DNA of 64,000 bases from NCBI RefSeq assembly GCF_051304405.1, contig NZ_JBPPGG010000001.1, positions 248,001 to 312,000 on the forward strand, given 5' to 3'. Both the position numbers and the translations under genes were made by a program. Source of the DNA: Pedomonas sp051304405. GTDB lineage: Bacteria > Pseudomonadota > Alphaproteobacteria > Sphingomonadales > Sphingomonadaceae. The notes under the pieces are model-generated. The model saw only the letters and a list, made by a program, of their open reading frames with translations, was not told where the DNA came from and did not search any database. Within the stretch, counting starts at the first letter, position 1. Every line of letters starts with the position of its first letter. This document shows positions 1 to 8,364 of the stretch, piece by piece.

Positions 1-270
1 GAAGTGGGTCATCTTGCCCTGCTGGTAGCCCAGCTCGAACTCCGAGCGGAACACACCGAAATCATAGCCGACCTGGCCGGCCACGGCCCAACCCGGAGCC
101 TTGTGGTCGGTCTTGAACGCATCGGCATCGACGTCCCGCTGCGAGTAAGTGCGGTTCTCGATGATCGAAACGCCGCCCTTGAGGCCAAGGTACCAAGCAT
201 CGTCTTGCGCGAAGGCGGTACCCGCCAGAAGCGTCGTAGTCATCATGACTGCGACTGACAGTTTGCGCAT
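1..270 (-). CDS. Outer-membrane beta-barrel protein, 5' part only
   Basis: The first 90 codons are present and the gene runs off the left edge. The start is the ATG at 270, preceded by AGGGGA. The product opens with a typical signal peptide (MRKLSVAVMMTTTLLAGTAFA, cleavage after AFA), then alternating aromatic and glycine stretches such as WYLGLKGGVS and AGQVGYDFGVFRSEFELGYQ. This is the pattern of the N-terminal strands of OmpA-like or Opa-like eight-stranded barrels. The predicted location is the outer membrane. Whether an OmpA peptidoglycan-binding domain follows cannot be seen. It is transcribed away from the neighbouring phage-like cluster's last gene and is probably unrelated to it. Confidence 0.8.
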   Translation of the reverse strand, partial: MRKLSVAVMMTTTLLAGTAFAQDDAWYLGLKGGVSIIENRTYSQRDVDADAFKTDHKAPGWAVAGQVGYDFGVFRSEFELGYQQGKMTHF

Positions 271-470
271 GATGTCCCCTTTCTTCGTGAACATTTCGGA
301 GGGGAACTTAGTGACGACGGGTTGTTGGGTCAATGAAACCGGATCGGTCAATCGAAGCAACGGGTTGCCTCAGCCGCCTTATGCCGCCACCCTGTTGCAG
401 GAAGGCCACAGAATAGCGGCACGCCAGCAATTATTGCTTGTAACGAACGTATACAACTGTAGCCGGGTTG

Positions 471-992
471 TTACTGGCCAGACGAAGCGAGACCATTCGC
501 CCGCAGGACGGCCAGAACCTGAACCAGAGCGGCGCGCGCTTCCGCGTCGATCACCGCGCCGCCCGTCGGGTCGGCGATCGGGGTCATCCCCTGCCCGCCT
601 GTTCCCAGCCCGCCTGCTCCCCTGATTCCAACCGGCAGCCCCGCCGCCAGCACCGCGCCCGGCTGCCAGGCCGCGCCGTCGAACCAGACGAACTGGCCGT
701 CCGCCTTCACCCATGCCAACATGCCCGGCCGCGCCGCCGCGAAGCGCCAGCCGCCGGTGGTCCACAGGGCAAGGCCGTTGTCCTGCCCCGCCCAGGCGCC
801 GGCCGCGCCTGCCCCCACGATCCACGCCTGCCCCGGCTCGGGCGCGGCGGGCGCCTCGGCGAGTCCCCGCGCCTCCACCGCCGGGTGGGCCAGGAGGTCC
901 AGCATCGCCAGCGCCTCGTTGTGCGTCACCTCCTTCTGCGCCTGCCCCGCCTGAAGCAGGGGCAGGCCATGCCGCGTCGTTGTCTCCGCCAT
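471..992 (-). CDS. DUF2793 family protein at the tail end of the GTA-like cluster
   Basis: A 173-residue protein with the DUF2793 signature near the N-terminus (LPLLQAGQAQKEVTHNEALA) and a repeated tryptophan-glycine surface pattern (GQAWIVGAGAAGAWAGQDNGLALWTTGGW). Proteins of this family usually lie next to the tail genes of prophages and GTA-like clusters in Sphingomonadales and Rhodobacterales. A fibre or receptor-contact role is often assumed but has not been shown. It is the last gene of the cluster, 54 bp beyond the g15 hub gene. No signal peptide is visible. Confidence 0.8.
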   Translation of the reverse strand: MAETTTRHGLPLLQAGQAQKEVTHNEALAMLDLLAHPAVEARGLAEAPAAPEPGQAWIVGAGAAGAWAGQDNGLALWTTGGWRFAAARPGMLAWVKADGQFVWFDGAAWQPGAVLAAGLPVGIRGAGGLGTGGQGMTPIADPTGGAVIDAEARAALVQVLAVLRANGLASSGQ

Positions 993-1046
993 GATGTGCT
1001 CCTTCCCGTCGTCCCCGTTTTTTTCCGCCTTCGCCCGGAGGGCGCG

Positions 1047-3290
1047 TCACAGCGCCAGCACGCGCCTGGCCGCCGCGCCCGCGCCCACGTGCGCGCTCAC
1101 CTGCATCACCCGCACCTCCAGCGTCGCCGGGGGCGCGCCGAAGTCCGTCATCTGCTCCGCGAGGGTGTAGACCGCCGCGGGTGCGCTCACCCGCCACTGC
1201 CGCACGGCGGCCCCGCCGCGCAGGATCTGCACGTCGTACTGCTCGGTCTCCTCCGCCAGCGGCGCGTCCGTGCCGTCCACCCAGTCGAAGCCCTGGCGGC
1301 TGCGCCGCACCCAGCCGAGGCGGATATCGCCCGAGGCCTCCCGCGCGGCCCGCAGATGCACCGGGGCCAGCGGCCGGAGGCCCTCCGCCCGCACCGTCAC
1401 CGCCTGCGCCGTCACATCCTCCAGCGCCTCGTAGGGGCTCATGGCCTTGAACAGCAGCGTCTGCCCCAGCGAGGCCAGCCCCGCATCGAAGGGCACCAGC
1501 GCCGCACCGCTCAGCAGCACGAACCGCTCCCCGGCCTGATGCCCCGCGACGAACGCCTCCGTGCCCCGCCGCCCCCGCAGCAGCTCCGAGAGACGATACC
1601 GCCCGTTCGCCAGCAGCTCGGCCCGGGCGAACTGCACCAGCTCCCGCCCCAGGAGGCACAGGTTGGCGCCCGCCAGCACCGCCGCCGCCTCGCGCGATTC
1701 CAGCGCCATGTCCGGCGCGAGCAGCGCCACCTCCACCGCGTTCACCCGGTCCCAGAACGCCGTCTCGCCCGGCGGCAGCGCGGTCACCGCCGTGCCCATC
1801 ACCGTGCGGGCGGGAATGTCGGCGGCGGCCTGGTAGGTGAAGCCGCCATCGAGGCTCACCGCCGCGCTTGCCCGCCGCCAGCCCGCGCTCTCGCCCGCCG
1901 CCGCCAGATGCAGCACCGGCCCCGCCGGCAGCGCGGCCGAGAGCGGCGGCAGGTCCAGCACCTGGAGCGTGCTCGGCCCGTGGGGCGTTGCGGGCTGGGG
2001 CACCACCTGCCCCGGCTCCGCCACCGCATTGCTGGTCTCGTCCTCCGGCGAGACCGGCACCGCCGTCACCAGCAGCCGCCCCGCCTCCACCGTCACCTCC
2101 CGCGCCTGCCACAGCCGGCCCGTCTCCCCCTCCAGCGTCAACGCGTCCCCGGCGGTCAGGCCCAGATACCGCCACGGCAGCGCCAGCGTCAGCGGCTCGC
2201 GCCGCCGCCAGCGCCGGGCGAGCAACCGCTCCGCCGCCTGCTTGGCCGCGCTGGCGTCGAGCACCACCGGCACCTCCAGCCGTTCGTCGCCACCCCCGGG
2301 GGCGCTCGGCCGCCGCGCCCGCTGCAAGCCGGTCTGGTAGTCCCGCGCCGGGTCCATGTAGGCGAGGCTCACCTCGCGCGGCAGCGCCGCCTCGCCTGCC
2401 CGCGACCCCCGCTGGCGCGGCTCCGGCTCCCCTTCCGCCGCCGCGCCCAGATGATCCAGCGCCACCACCGGTCCGCCCAGCGGCGCGCGGTCGGAGAGCA
2501 TCACCCCGCCCGACCCGTTCTCCGCCGCATAGAGCGGCGCGACCGCCGCCAGCGCCCCGAGCGCTTCCGCCGCCGTGCTCACCCGGCCGAGGGCGAAGCC
2601 GCGCACCCGGTCCGCGCCCGCGCCGAGACTCGCCGCCAGCTCCGCCCGGGCGCACAGGTCCTGCGCGATGGCGCAGACGCTGACCGCGCTCCCCGCATCC
2701 GCCGTCACCTCGAAGGTGAGCAGCGGAATACGGTTGGCGAAATCCTCCAGCGCCAGATCCTCGAACACCACATAGGCCAGCCCCCGATAGGCCGGGGTGT
2801 TGCCGACGCCCTGCGCCGCCTCGATCAGCGGGTCCGGCATCTGCCGCTCGCTGCCCGTGTAGACACGCATCCGCCCGCCCACCGTCAGCCGCCCCGCGCC
2901 GTCGCGGATCAGCTTGCCGTCCGCCCACACCCGGCCCACCGAGAGGATCGGCCGGCCTGACAGCGCCACGGCGAAGGAGGCGGTGTAGGTGTAGGAGACG
3001 GTCGTCACCGAGCCCCGCTTGCCGCCGCCCTGGCGCTCCTCGCTGCGATGCTCCCTGAGGCCGGTGGACCAGATCATGTTCCCGGCGATCCGCGCGGTGC
3101 CGTAGACCAGCGGCACCGCCCCGCCGTAGGACGAGCCCTGCACCGCCAGGTCCTGCAACCGCGGCCCCTCGCTGCGCCGGTTTGGCGCGAGGATCGTGCT
3201 GTTGACGACCGATCCCACCGCCGCACCCACCACCGCACCGATCGGCCCGGCCACCACCGCGCCGACCGCGCCCAGCACCATGTCAGCCAT
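1047..3290 (-). CDS. GTA g15-like baseplate hub / host-specificity protein
   Basis: 747 residues, beginning MADMVLGAVGAVVAGPIGAVVGAAVG, the hydrophobic glycine-rich start usual for tail-hub proteins of the rcc01698 family. The centre holds the tail-hub segments (GSSYGGAVPLVYGTARIAGN, SYTYTASFAVAL, YRGLAYVVFEDLAL). It is shorter than R. capsulatus g15 (about 1300 residues) and I see no TIM-barrel segment here. A TIM-barrel-like segment occurs instead in the g12-position protein at 4580-6931. The start codon overlaps the end of the NlpC/P60 gene by 8 nt, so the two are translationally coupled. It should form the baseplate hub of the particle. Confidence 0.85.
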   Translation of the reverse strand: MADMVLGAVGAVVAGPIGAVVGAAVGSVVNSTILAPNRRSEGPRLQDLAVQGSSYGGAVPLVYGTARIAGNMIWSTGLREHRSEERQGGGKRGSVTTVSYTYTASFAVALSGRPILSVGRVWADGKLIRDGAGRLTVGGRMRVYTGSERQMPDPLIEAAQGVGNTPAYRGLAYVVFEDLALEDFANRIPLLTFEVTADAGSAVSVCAIAQDLCARAELAASLGAGADRVRGFALGRVSTAAEALGALAAVAPLYAAENGSGGVMLSDRAPLGGPVVALDHLGAAAEGEPEPRQRGSRAGEAALPREVSLAYMDPARDYQTGLQRARRPSAPGGGDERLEVPVVLDASAAKQAAERLLARRWRRREPLTLALPWRYLGLTAGDALTLEGETGRLWQAREVTVEAGRLLVTAVPVSPEDETSNAVAEPGQVVPQPATPHGPSTLQVLDLPPLSAALPAGPVLHLAAAGESAGWRRASAAVSLDGGFTYQAAADIPARTVMGTAVTALPPGETAFWDRVNAVEVALLAPDMALESREAAAVLAGANLCLLGRELVQFARAELLANGRYRLSELLRGRRGTEAFVAGHQAGERFVLLSGAALVPFDAGLASLGQTLLFKAMSPYEALEDVTAQAVTVRAEGLRPLAPVHLRAAREASGDIRLGWVRRSRQGFDWVDGTDAPLAEETEQYDVQILRGGAAVRQWRVSAPAAVYTLAEQMTDFGAPPATLEVRVMQVSAHVGAGAAARRVLAL

Positions 3291-3726
3291 GGCGTCCCTC
3301 CCCCGTCTCTGCCGGGTGGTCCGGGAAGCGCCAGACCGCGACCAGCGCCGCCTGCCAGCTATCGTCCAGCCCGTGCTCCACCACCCGCCCCAGTCCCCGG
3401 TGGGCGTGAATGAGTCCGTGCTCGCTGCGGATCGCCAGATGCAGCAGCCCCCGGCCCAGATCGAACACCAGCACGTCGCCCACCTGCGCTGCGCCGCACT
3501 CCACCCGCACGAGGCCCGCCCGGGCGAGCGCCCGCTCGATCCGCGCGCCGTTGCCGGTGAGGCTGTAGCCTGTCTCGTCGCCCTCCACGAACCCGAAGCG
3601 CTTCCCGGCGTGCGCGATCACGCCCGCGCAATCGAGGCCGCGCCCCGGCACCCGCCCCTGCGCGCGGAACGGCGTGCCGACGCAGTCCCGCGCCGCCGCC
3701 GCGATCTCCTTCCCCCGCGTTGTCAT
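3283..3726 (-). CDS. GTA g14-like NlpC/P60 cell-wall peptidase
   Basis: 147 residues from the ATG at 3726 (MTTRGKEIAAAARDCVGTPF); the open frame extends upstream, but that part is antisense-like noise over the g13 gene. The NlpC/P60 catalytic cysteine is Cys33 in GLDCAGV and the likely histidine is His96 in GLLHLAIRSEHG. The family cleaves peptidoglycan stem peptides; in GTAs this protein sits at the tail tip and opens the recipient wall. Its 3' end overlaps the g15 start by 8 nt, and it begins 11 bp after the g13 stop. Confidence 0.88.
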   Translation of the reverse strand: MTTRGKEIAAAARDCVGTPFRAQGRVPGRGLDCAGVIAHAGKRFGFVEGDETGYSLTGNGARIERALARAGLVRVECGAAQVGDVLVFDLGRGLLHLAIRSEHGLIHAHRGLGRVVEHGLDDSWQAALVAVWRFPDHPAETGEGRHG

Positions 3727-3737
3727 GATCGCCCCCT

Positions 3738-4583
3738 CTAGCGCGCGTCCGGATAATCCAGCATGGCGTCGAGCCCCGGCACGTGCGGCTCGCCGCGAAA
3801 GTTGGCGCCGTTGCCGAACTTGCCGGCGCAGGTGGCAAAGCGCCGGTCGCATCCGGCGGTGAGCGTGAACAGGTCACCGGGGTTTATGTCCGCCCGCATC
3901 GGCTCGCGCAGGCGCACCTCGCCGCCGCCGCTGCCCAGCACCTCGGCCCCGAGGCCGGCGTTGCGGCCGGTGATCCAGCGCAGGCGGCCGTAGGCGTACC
4001 AGTCGGGCGTCGCCACGAGCCCGCTCGCCGAGAAGCGGCTGCGGTCGGCGGCGCCCGTCACCCGCGCCGTCACCCGGTACCGGGCGAGGTCCACCCGGCA
4101 GCGCCGGTCACCCAGATCGGCGCGGCACTCGGGGGAGAAGCGCTCCGTCACCGGCTGCGCGAAGCGGGCGCTGTCGGTCGAGAGTTCGGCGCGGAAGGCG
4201 CCGTCCTCCCAGCGCACCGCGCCCAGCGTTCCCGCCGCCAGCGCGAGAACGCCGTCGCCCGGCCGCGCCCAGTTGACGAGGCTTACATGAAGCCGGGCGA
4301 AATCGTACCGCCCGGCGGCGAGATCCGCCTGCGTCACCGCGCCGTTTGCCAACATGCCGGAGAGTTCGATGTCGCCCGCCTCGAAGTCCGCGTTGCTGAC
4401 AAACGCCGAGGGCAGGAACGACGGCACGGCGCGGTAGGTCACGCCCTCCATCTCCAGGTCGCGGTCGTGACTGGTGAAGCCGAGGATCACCCCGTCCCGG
4501 CGGACGATGCGCCACAGCAGCGCAAGCGTCGTGACCTCTCCGGCCAGATGGGCGGCGAGGTCCGTGGGTACGGCCCGGCTCAT
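3738..4583 (-). CDS. GTA g13-like distal tail protein (DUF2163)
   Basis: 281 residues from the ATG at 4583, which overlaps the stop of the g12-position gene in an ATGA junction. It matches the DUF2163 / phage_BR0599 architecture: an N-terminal beta domain (MSRAVPTDLAAHLAGEVTTL, GFTSHDRDLEMEGVTYRA) and a cysteine-rich C-terminal part (FSPECRADLGDRRCRVDLAR; TLTAGCDRRFATCAGKFGNG) whose paired cysteines are characteristic. The family forms part of the baseplate between tail tube and hub. A longer frame upstream of 4583 is a shadow of the g12 gene. Confidence 0.87.
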   Translation of the reverse strand: MSRAVPTDLAAHLAGEVTTLALLWRIVRRDGVILGFTSHDRDLEMEGVTYRAVPSFLPSAFVSNADFEAGDIELSGMLANGAVTQADLAAGRYDFARLHVSLVNWARPGDGVLALAAGTLGAVRWEDGAFRAELSTDSARFAQPVTERFSPECRADLGDRRCRVDLARYRVTARVTGAADRSRFSASGLVATPDWYAYGRLRWITGRNAGLGAEVLGSGGGEVRLREPMRADINPGDLFTLTAGCDRRFATCAGKFGNGANFRGEPHVPGLDAMLDYPDAR

Positions 4584-6931
4584 GCTTCCCTCACCTCGAC
4601 CAGCGGGATCGAGGGAATTTCGCCCGCGCGGAACCCGGCGAGCGAGACCGCCAGATGGTCGTCGGCGAAGCGCACCGGCACGTCGAACAGGAAGCCCGCC
4701 GTCACCACCGCGCCCGGCGCGGGCGCTTCGGCGAAGCGCACCTCGCCCGCCGCGCCCAGGGCCCAGCCGTCCCTGCGCTCGACGCCGTTGACCGCCACCC
4801 GCACCGTCTCCGCCACCGGCCGGGTGATGCGGCGGGTGTGGCCGTCCTCCCCGCCGTAGCGTTTGACGAGCGGGAAGCCGGTGCGCACCCCGTCGCCCGT
4901 CCCCAGCACCTGATCGAAGGGCGTCGCGCCGTCTCCCGCCGCGTTCGAGCCGTAGTCGAACGGGTCGCGGAAGCGGAAGCCGCAAGCGCGCCCGCGCCGC
5001 GCCCGGAAAAAGGCGATCACCGTCGCCAGGTCCGTCTCGCTGCGCACGCCGAGCCCCGCGTCGTAGCGTGCCCGCGCCTGCGCCCAGTTCATGTTGCGCT
5101 GCTCGAAGCCCGAGGCCGTGGCGATCACGGTCGTCGAGAATTCCGGCCCGCCGCTGGCGCCCATCCCCACCTCCAGCGGGAAGCGCACGTCATGAAATCC
5201 GTCCATCTCGTCCTCCTGCGCTGTGTCGAAAAAGGCAAAGCCGTCGCGCAGCGTCTGCGGCAGCGCCCACACGAACACCTCGCCGTAGCCCTTGTCCCGC
5301 GCGTCCCCGATGCTGCGGCCGATGGCGCGCCACTGCGCCCGGTCCGCGCCGTCCAGCACGAAGCCCGCGAAGTAATGCTGCGCCGCGCGGGGGTAGCCGA
5401 AGCGGGCGTCCACCACCGCGATGCCGCGCTCGTGCGCGCCCCAGTTCTCCGCCGTCACGTGGTCGTAGTCCTCCACCTGGAGCAGGTCGAACGCCGGGAA
5501 GGCCCATGCGCCCGGCATGTTCACCCGCGCCAGCATGGGCGCGCCCGCGTCGATCACCTGCGGCGTGAAGAACAGCAGCGCGACCCGCGCGCCCGGGTGC
5601 GCCGCCTTCACCGCGTCCCGCAGCGCCAGCGTCGCCGCGCCCAGCTTCTGGCCCAGCCAGTCGAGGTAATGGGCCTGCGCCGCGTCCGGATTTTCCGTTA
5701 CCGAGCGGTGGCGCGTCGGCACCGCCCGCCCGGTCTCCGCCGTGTAGGCGGCCGTTGTCGCCGCGTCATAGAAACAGGGCCGCCGCACCCCGCCGAGGCC
5801 GGACCACCACCACGGCTCGCCGATCTGGAAATCGACCGGCAGGCCGCTTGCCGCCGCCAGGGCGCAGAAGTCCCGCGCCACCGCCTTCAGGTAATCGACC
5901 GCCGCACCGTTGCAGGGGGAGAGCAGCGTCGAGGGCGGGTCCCATCCGGTGAGGGCGGGCGCGCCCTCGTGGTCCCTCTGCTTCCAGGCCTCCGGCGCAT
6001 GCTCGTCCAGCAGCTCGAACGACAGCGAGGTGATGACGCGGAAGCCGAACGTGTGGCTGCGCGCGTAGAAATCCGCGTGCCATTGCCGCGCCGCCGCGTT
6101 CAGCACCGAAGACCCCGCGCCCTGCGCCACAAACCGCCCCGACGCCGCGTCGCGCGCGAGGCGGAAATAATGGCTCATCCCCACATAGTGGTTGATCCAG
6201 TCGCGGTAGCCGAGCGCCACGATGTTGTGCAGCACCCGCTCCGGCGTCATGTGGTAGAGGTCGTCGTACCCGGTTGCGATCCGCAGCCGATGCGGCGGCA
6301 CGAACGCATCCCCCAGCCCGATGCTGGCCCCGCTCCCCTCGCAGCGGATCTCGCTCAGCATCACCGTCCCCTCGGCGGGCGGGGTGAGCACGCCGCTGCC
6401 GCCGTCGTATGTTTCCGGCACGATGGAGAAGAACATGCGGTCGATGTCCCCCGCCCACACCGGGTCCGCCTCCTCCGGCAGCATGAAGCCGCCGGCGAGC
6501 CGGTCGAAATCCAGCGTGATGCGGGCATCCGCCGCGCTGCCGGTGGCGTAGTTCCACAGCCGCACATACCAGGTGCGCGGCGCGCCCCTCTGGTCCCGCC
6601 CCTCGATGGTGAGCGTCGCCCCATACACCGCACTCAACGGAGCGATGGCGCCGCTGGTCCGCCAGCGGAACGAGAGCGTCATCCCGCGATAATCCCGCGC
6701 CGTCTCGTAGGCGAGCAGCGGATGGTCCCACCGGTCCTCGCTTTCCCAGATCAGGCCCGCCAGATCCTGCCTCTGGTAAAAGACGCAATCGACGCGCAGG
6801 CTGTCCGGCCCGGTCGTCACCACGCTGCCCATGGCAGGGCGTGGAAAATTCACCGTCCAGAAGCGCGGGTCGAACCGTTTGATCCAGTCCTCCGCCAGCC
6901 GGTCCTCATGGCGCGCCAGCCAGTACGGCAT
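4580..6931 (-). CDS. Three-part tail protein: beta-sandwich, TIM-barrel-like and DUF2460 (GTA g12)
   Basis: 783 residues. Residues about 40-205 look like a beta-sandwich carbohydrate-binding module (WESEDRWDHPLLAYETARDY, TWYVRLWNYATG). Residues about 215-560 look like a glycoside-hydrolase TIM barrel, with GEPWWW (Glu372) and QVEDYD (Glu487) in the places expected for the two catalytic acids of clan A. Residues about 575-783 are DUF2460, the g12 distal-tail protein (FHDVRFPLEVGMGASGGPEF, FRARRGRACGFRFRDPFDYG). Similar proteins are often labelled non-contractile tail sheath in public annotation, a name the sequence does not support well. R. capsulatus g12 is only DUF2460-sized. Whether the fusion is real or a read-through could be checked in relatives; the frame is continuous here. 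Confidence 0.82.
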   Translation of the reverse strand: MPYWLARHEDRLAEDWIKRFDPRFWTVNFPRPAMGSVVTTGPDSLRVDCVFYQRQDLAGLIWESEDRWDHPLLAYETARDYRGMTLSFRWRTSGAIAPLSAVYGATLTIEGRDQRGAPRTWYVRLWNYATGSAADARITLDFDRLAGGFMLPEEADPVWAGDIDRMFFSIVPETYDGGSGVLTPPAEGTVMLSEIRCEGSGASIGLGDAFVPPHRLRIATGYDDLYHMTPERVLHNIVALGYRDWINHYVGMSHYFRLARDAASGRFVAQGAGSSVLNAAARQWHADFYARSHTFGFRVITSLSFELLDEHAPEAWKQRDHEGAPALTGWDPPSTLLSPCNGAAVDYLKAVARDFCALAAASGLPVDFQIGEPWWWSGLGGVRRPCFYDAATTAAYTAETGRAVPTRHRSVTENPDAAQAHYLDWLGQKLGAATLALRDAVKAAHPGARVALLFFTPQVIDAGAPMLARVNMPGAWAFPAFDLLQVEDYDHVTAENWGAHERGIAVVDARFGYPRAAQHYFAGFVLDGADRAQWRAIGRSIGDARDKGYGEVFVWALPQTLRDGFAFFDTAQEDEMDGFHDVRFPLEVGMGASGGPEFSTTVIATASGFEQRNMNWAQARARYDAGLGVRSETDLATVIAFFRARRGRACGFRFRDPFDYGSNAAGDGATPFDQVLGTGDGVRTGFPLVKRYGGEDGHTRRITRPVAETVRVAVNGVERRDGWALGAAGEVRFAEAPAPGAVVTAGFLFDVPVRFADDHLAVSLAGFRAGEIPSIPLVEVREA

Positions 6932-6982
6932 GTCCGCCTCCCCCGATTTTCGTATTTTGTCGAAAATTCCCGTGACGGAATT

Positions 6983-7603
6983 TCACGCCTCGTCCATCGC
7001 GCGGCGCACCGCCCGCGCCACCTGCCGGGCGCTCATCTGCATCATCTGGGGCGAGGCGTTCGGCGGGGCGGCAACGTTGATGGAAATGTTGACGACACGC
7101 GCCGCCCCGCCCTGCCAGGCGGGGGTGATGCGCCCGGCCTGCTCCGGCACGAACACTTCCGGCCCCCGTTCGCCCACCAGATAGGGGCGGCCCTCGCTCA
7201 CCGGCCCGCCGCTCGCCCGCCCGCTGAGGCCGAAAAGCTGGAGCCCCTGGCCGATCAGCCCCACAAGGCCACTCGCGCCGCCGCCCCCGCCGCCCCCGCC
7301 CCGGCCCGTCACCTCCCGGAACAGCGCCCGCGCCATGTCGGCGAGGATGCTGCGCACCAGCGCCTTGATGTCCTCCAGCCCCAGCTTGCCCTTGCGGATC
7401 AGCCGGTCGAGCGCATCTTCCAGTCCGCGCATGGCGCTGTCCGCCCCCACCTTCAGGAGGTCGAAATTGAGGTTGCGGCGCAGCGTCTCGCCCATGTCAC
7501 CCGCCGCCGCATCGAATTGGGCCTTCATGTCCGCCGCGTCCCGCGCGAGCGCGGCGGTGTCGGCGCGAATTTTCAGCACCAGCGTATCCAGTTCCTCAGC
7601 CAT
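6983..7603 (-). CDS. GTA g11-like short tail tape-measure protein
   Basis: 206 residues, an amphipathic helical N-terminal half (LVLKIRADTAALARDAADMK) followed by a polyglycine stretch and a C-terminal ASGGPVSEGRPYLVGERGPEVFVP segment, the conserved end of many tape measures. At the usual ratio of about 0.15 nm per residue the tail would be about 30 nm, close to GTA dimensions and far below most siphophages. The 3' end is followed by about 50 bp before the g12 gene; the 5' end overlaps g10.1 by 8 nt. Confidence 0.85.
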   Translation of the reverse strand: MAEELDTLVLKIRADTAALARDAADMKAQFDAAAGDMGETLRRNLNFDLLKVGADSAMRGLEDALDRLIRKGKLGLEDIKALVRSILADMARALFREVTGRGGGGGGGGASGLVGLIGQGLQLFGLSGRASGGPVSEGRPYLVGERGPEVFVPEQAGRITPAWQGGAARVVNISINVAAPPNASPQMMQMSARQVARAVRRAMDEA

Positions 7604-7793
7604 GGGGCTCTCCTTTGCTCTCCTGTGCCGTCTCGTCCGGAAACCGGGCCATCAGCCGCGCCAGATCCGCCCGCCCGAACGCGGCCCCGCCGCCTCCGCC
7701 GTGGCCGAGCCGCCCCTCCAGCGCCAGCCACAGGTCCTGCGGCGTTGCCTGCCAGAAGACCTGCGGCGGCCAGCCGAGCAGCCCCGTCGCCAC
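7596..7793 (-). CDS. GTA g10.1-like tail assembly chaperone (rcc01693 family)
   Basis: 65 residues if translation starts at the GTG at 7793 (VATGLLGWPPQVFWQATPQDL...). This matches the family's typical length and its G-W-x-P-xx-FW-x-A-TP-x-E/D-L signature. The frame stays open to an ATG at 7946, but that extension runs antisense through the start of the inverted gene at 7927 and has no family resemblance, so I reject it. Upstream of the GTG is a weak CGAGGC. It overlaps the tape-measure start by 8 nt, as expected for a chaperone and tape-measure pair. Confidence 0.75.
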   Translation of the reverse strand: MATGLLGWPPQVFWQATPQDLWLALEGRLGHGGGGGAAFGRADLARLMARFPDETAQESKGEPHG

Positions 7794-7926
7794 CCGCGCT
7801 GCCTCGGCGCAAATGTCCGCGAAATGCCCCGCTTGTGCGGACAAGTCCCCGGACCAATATTCAGGAGGATGACTGGCGTGTTCGCCCCCGGGCTTGGCGG
7901 CCCGGCTCCGTTCGGAAAGGCGTGTC

Positions 7927-8364
7927 ATGCGAAGCATCTGGCTCATTCCCGTTGTCGTTCTGCTGGGCGCGGCCCCGGCCCCTGCCGCCCCGGCCCAGAC
8001 CCCTGCCGCCCAGGCCCCTGCCGCCCAGGCGCAGGCACCGGCCCGCGCTCCCGCGCGCGCCGCTGTCGAGCCGTGGGTGCCGGATCTGGCGACGGTGCTT
8101 GCCGTTGAAAATCGGGTGGTGCTGCCGCCGGGTTCTGCGCCGCGCGACCGCTACCTGCGCGTCTATGCGGGGGAGGACCACGGCGGGCGCCACCTCCTGC
8201 GCGGGCGCTATTTCTTGAACAAGGACCCCAAAAATCCGCCCATCCGCATGGTGATGACAGCGCAGGTGTTCCCGCCGCCCAACGCCCCCGGCTGCGCGGT
8301 GATCGACGTGGTGTTCGACGTCACCGAAAGCCGCCAGGTCTCCGCCGTCTGTATCGGCCGTTAG
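7927..8364 (+). CDS. Small exported protein of unknown function, inverted inside the tail operon
   Basis: 145 residues from the ATG at 7927, with GGAAAGG seven bases upstream. It opens with a signal peptide (MRSIWLIPVVVLLGAAPAPA), then a low-complexity Ala-Pro-Gln linker of tandem PAAQA units, then a compact domain (residues about 50-145) with RDRYLRVYAGEDHGGRHLLR and a possible disulfide between the cysteines of APGCAVI and SAVCIGR. I do not recognise the domain. It is the only plus-strand gene between g1 and the end of the cluster, filling the space between g10 and g10.1, and its TAG overlaps the g10 TAA convergently. A weak promoter (TTGTGC, 16 bp, CAATAT, about 7836-7863) could drive it separately. 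It looks like a cargo gene. Confidence 0.75.
   Translation: MRSIWLIPVVVLLGAAPAPAAPAQTPAAQAPAAQAQAPARAPARAAVEPWVPDLATVLAVENRVVLPPGSAPRDRYLRVYAGEDHGGRHLLRGRYFLNKDPKNPPIRMVMTAQVFPPPNAPGCAVIDVVFDVTESRQVSAVCIGR

Noticed and set aside
379..2928. Long open frames over the tail-hub and DUF2793 genes (for example 849 codons minus, 830 codons plus)
   Set aside because: They are shadows in other frames of high-GC genes; their products are Arg/Gly/Ala- or Arg/Pro/His-rich without domains, while the true frames give recognised tail proteins.
7794..7946. N-terminal extension of the tail assembly chaperone to an ATG at 7946
   Set aside because: It would run antisense through the signal peptide of the inverted gene and has no family resemblance; the family begins at the GTG at 7793.
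4655..8218. 1187-codon plus-strand frame across the tail genes
   Set aside because: It runs antisense to four recognised genes and encodes Arg/His/Pro-rich sequence with no motif; it reflects GC-rich codon structure.
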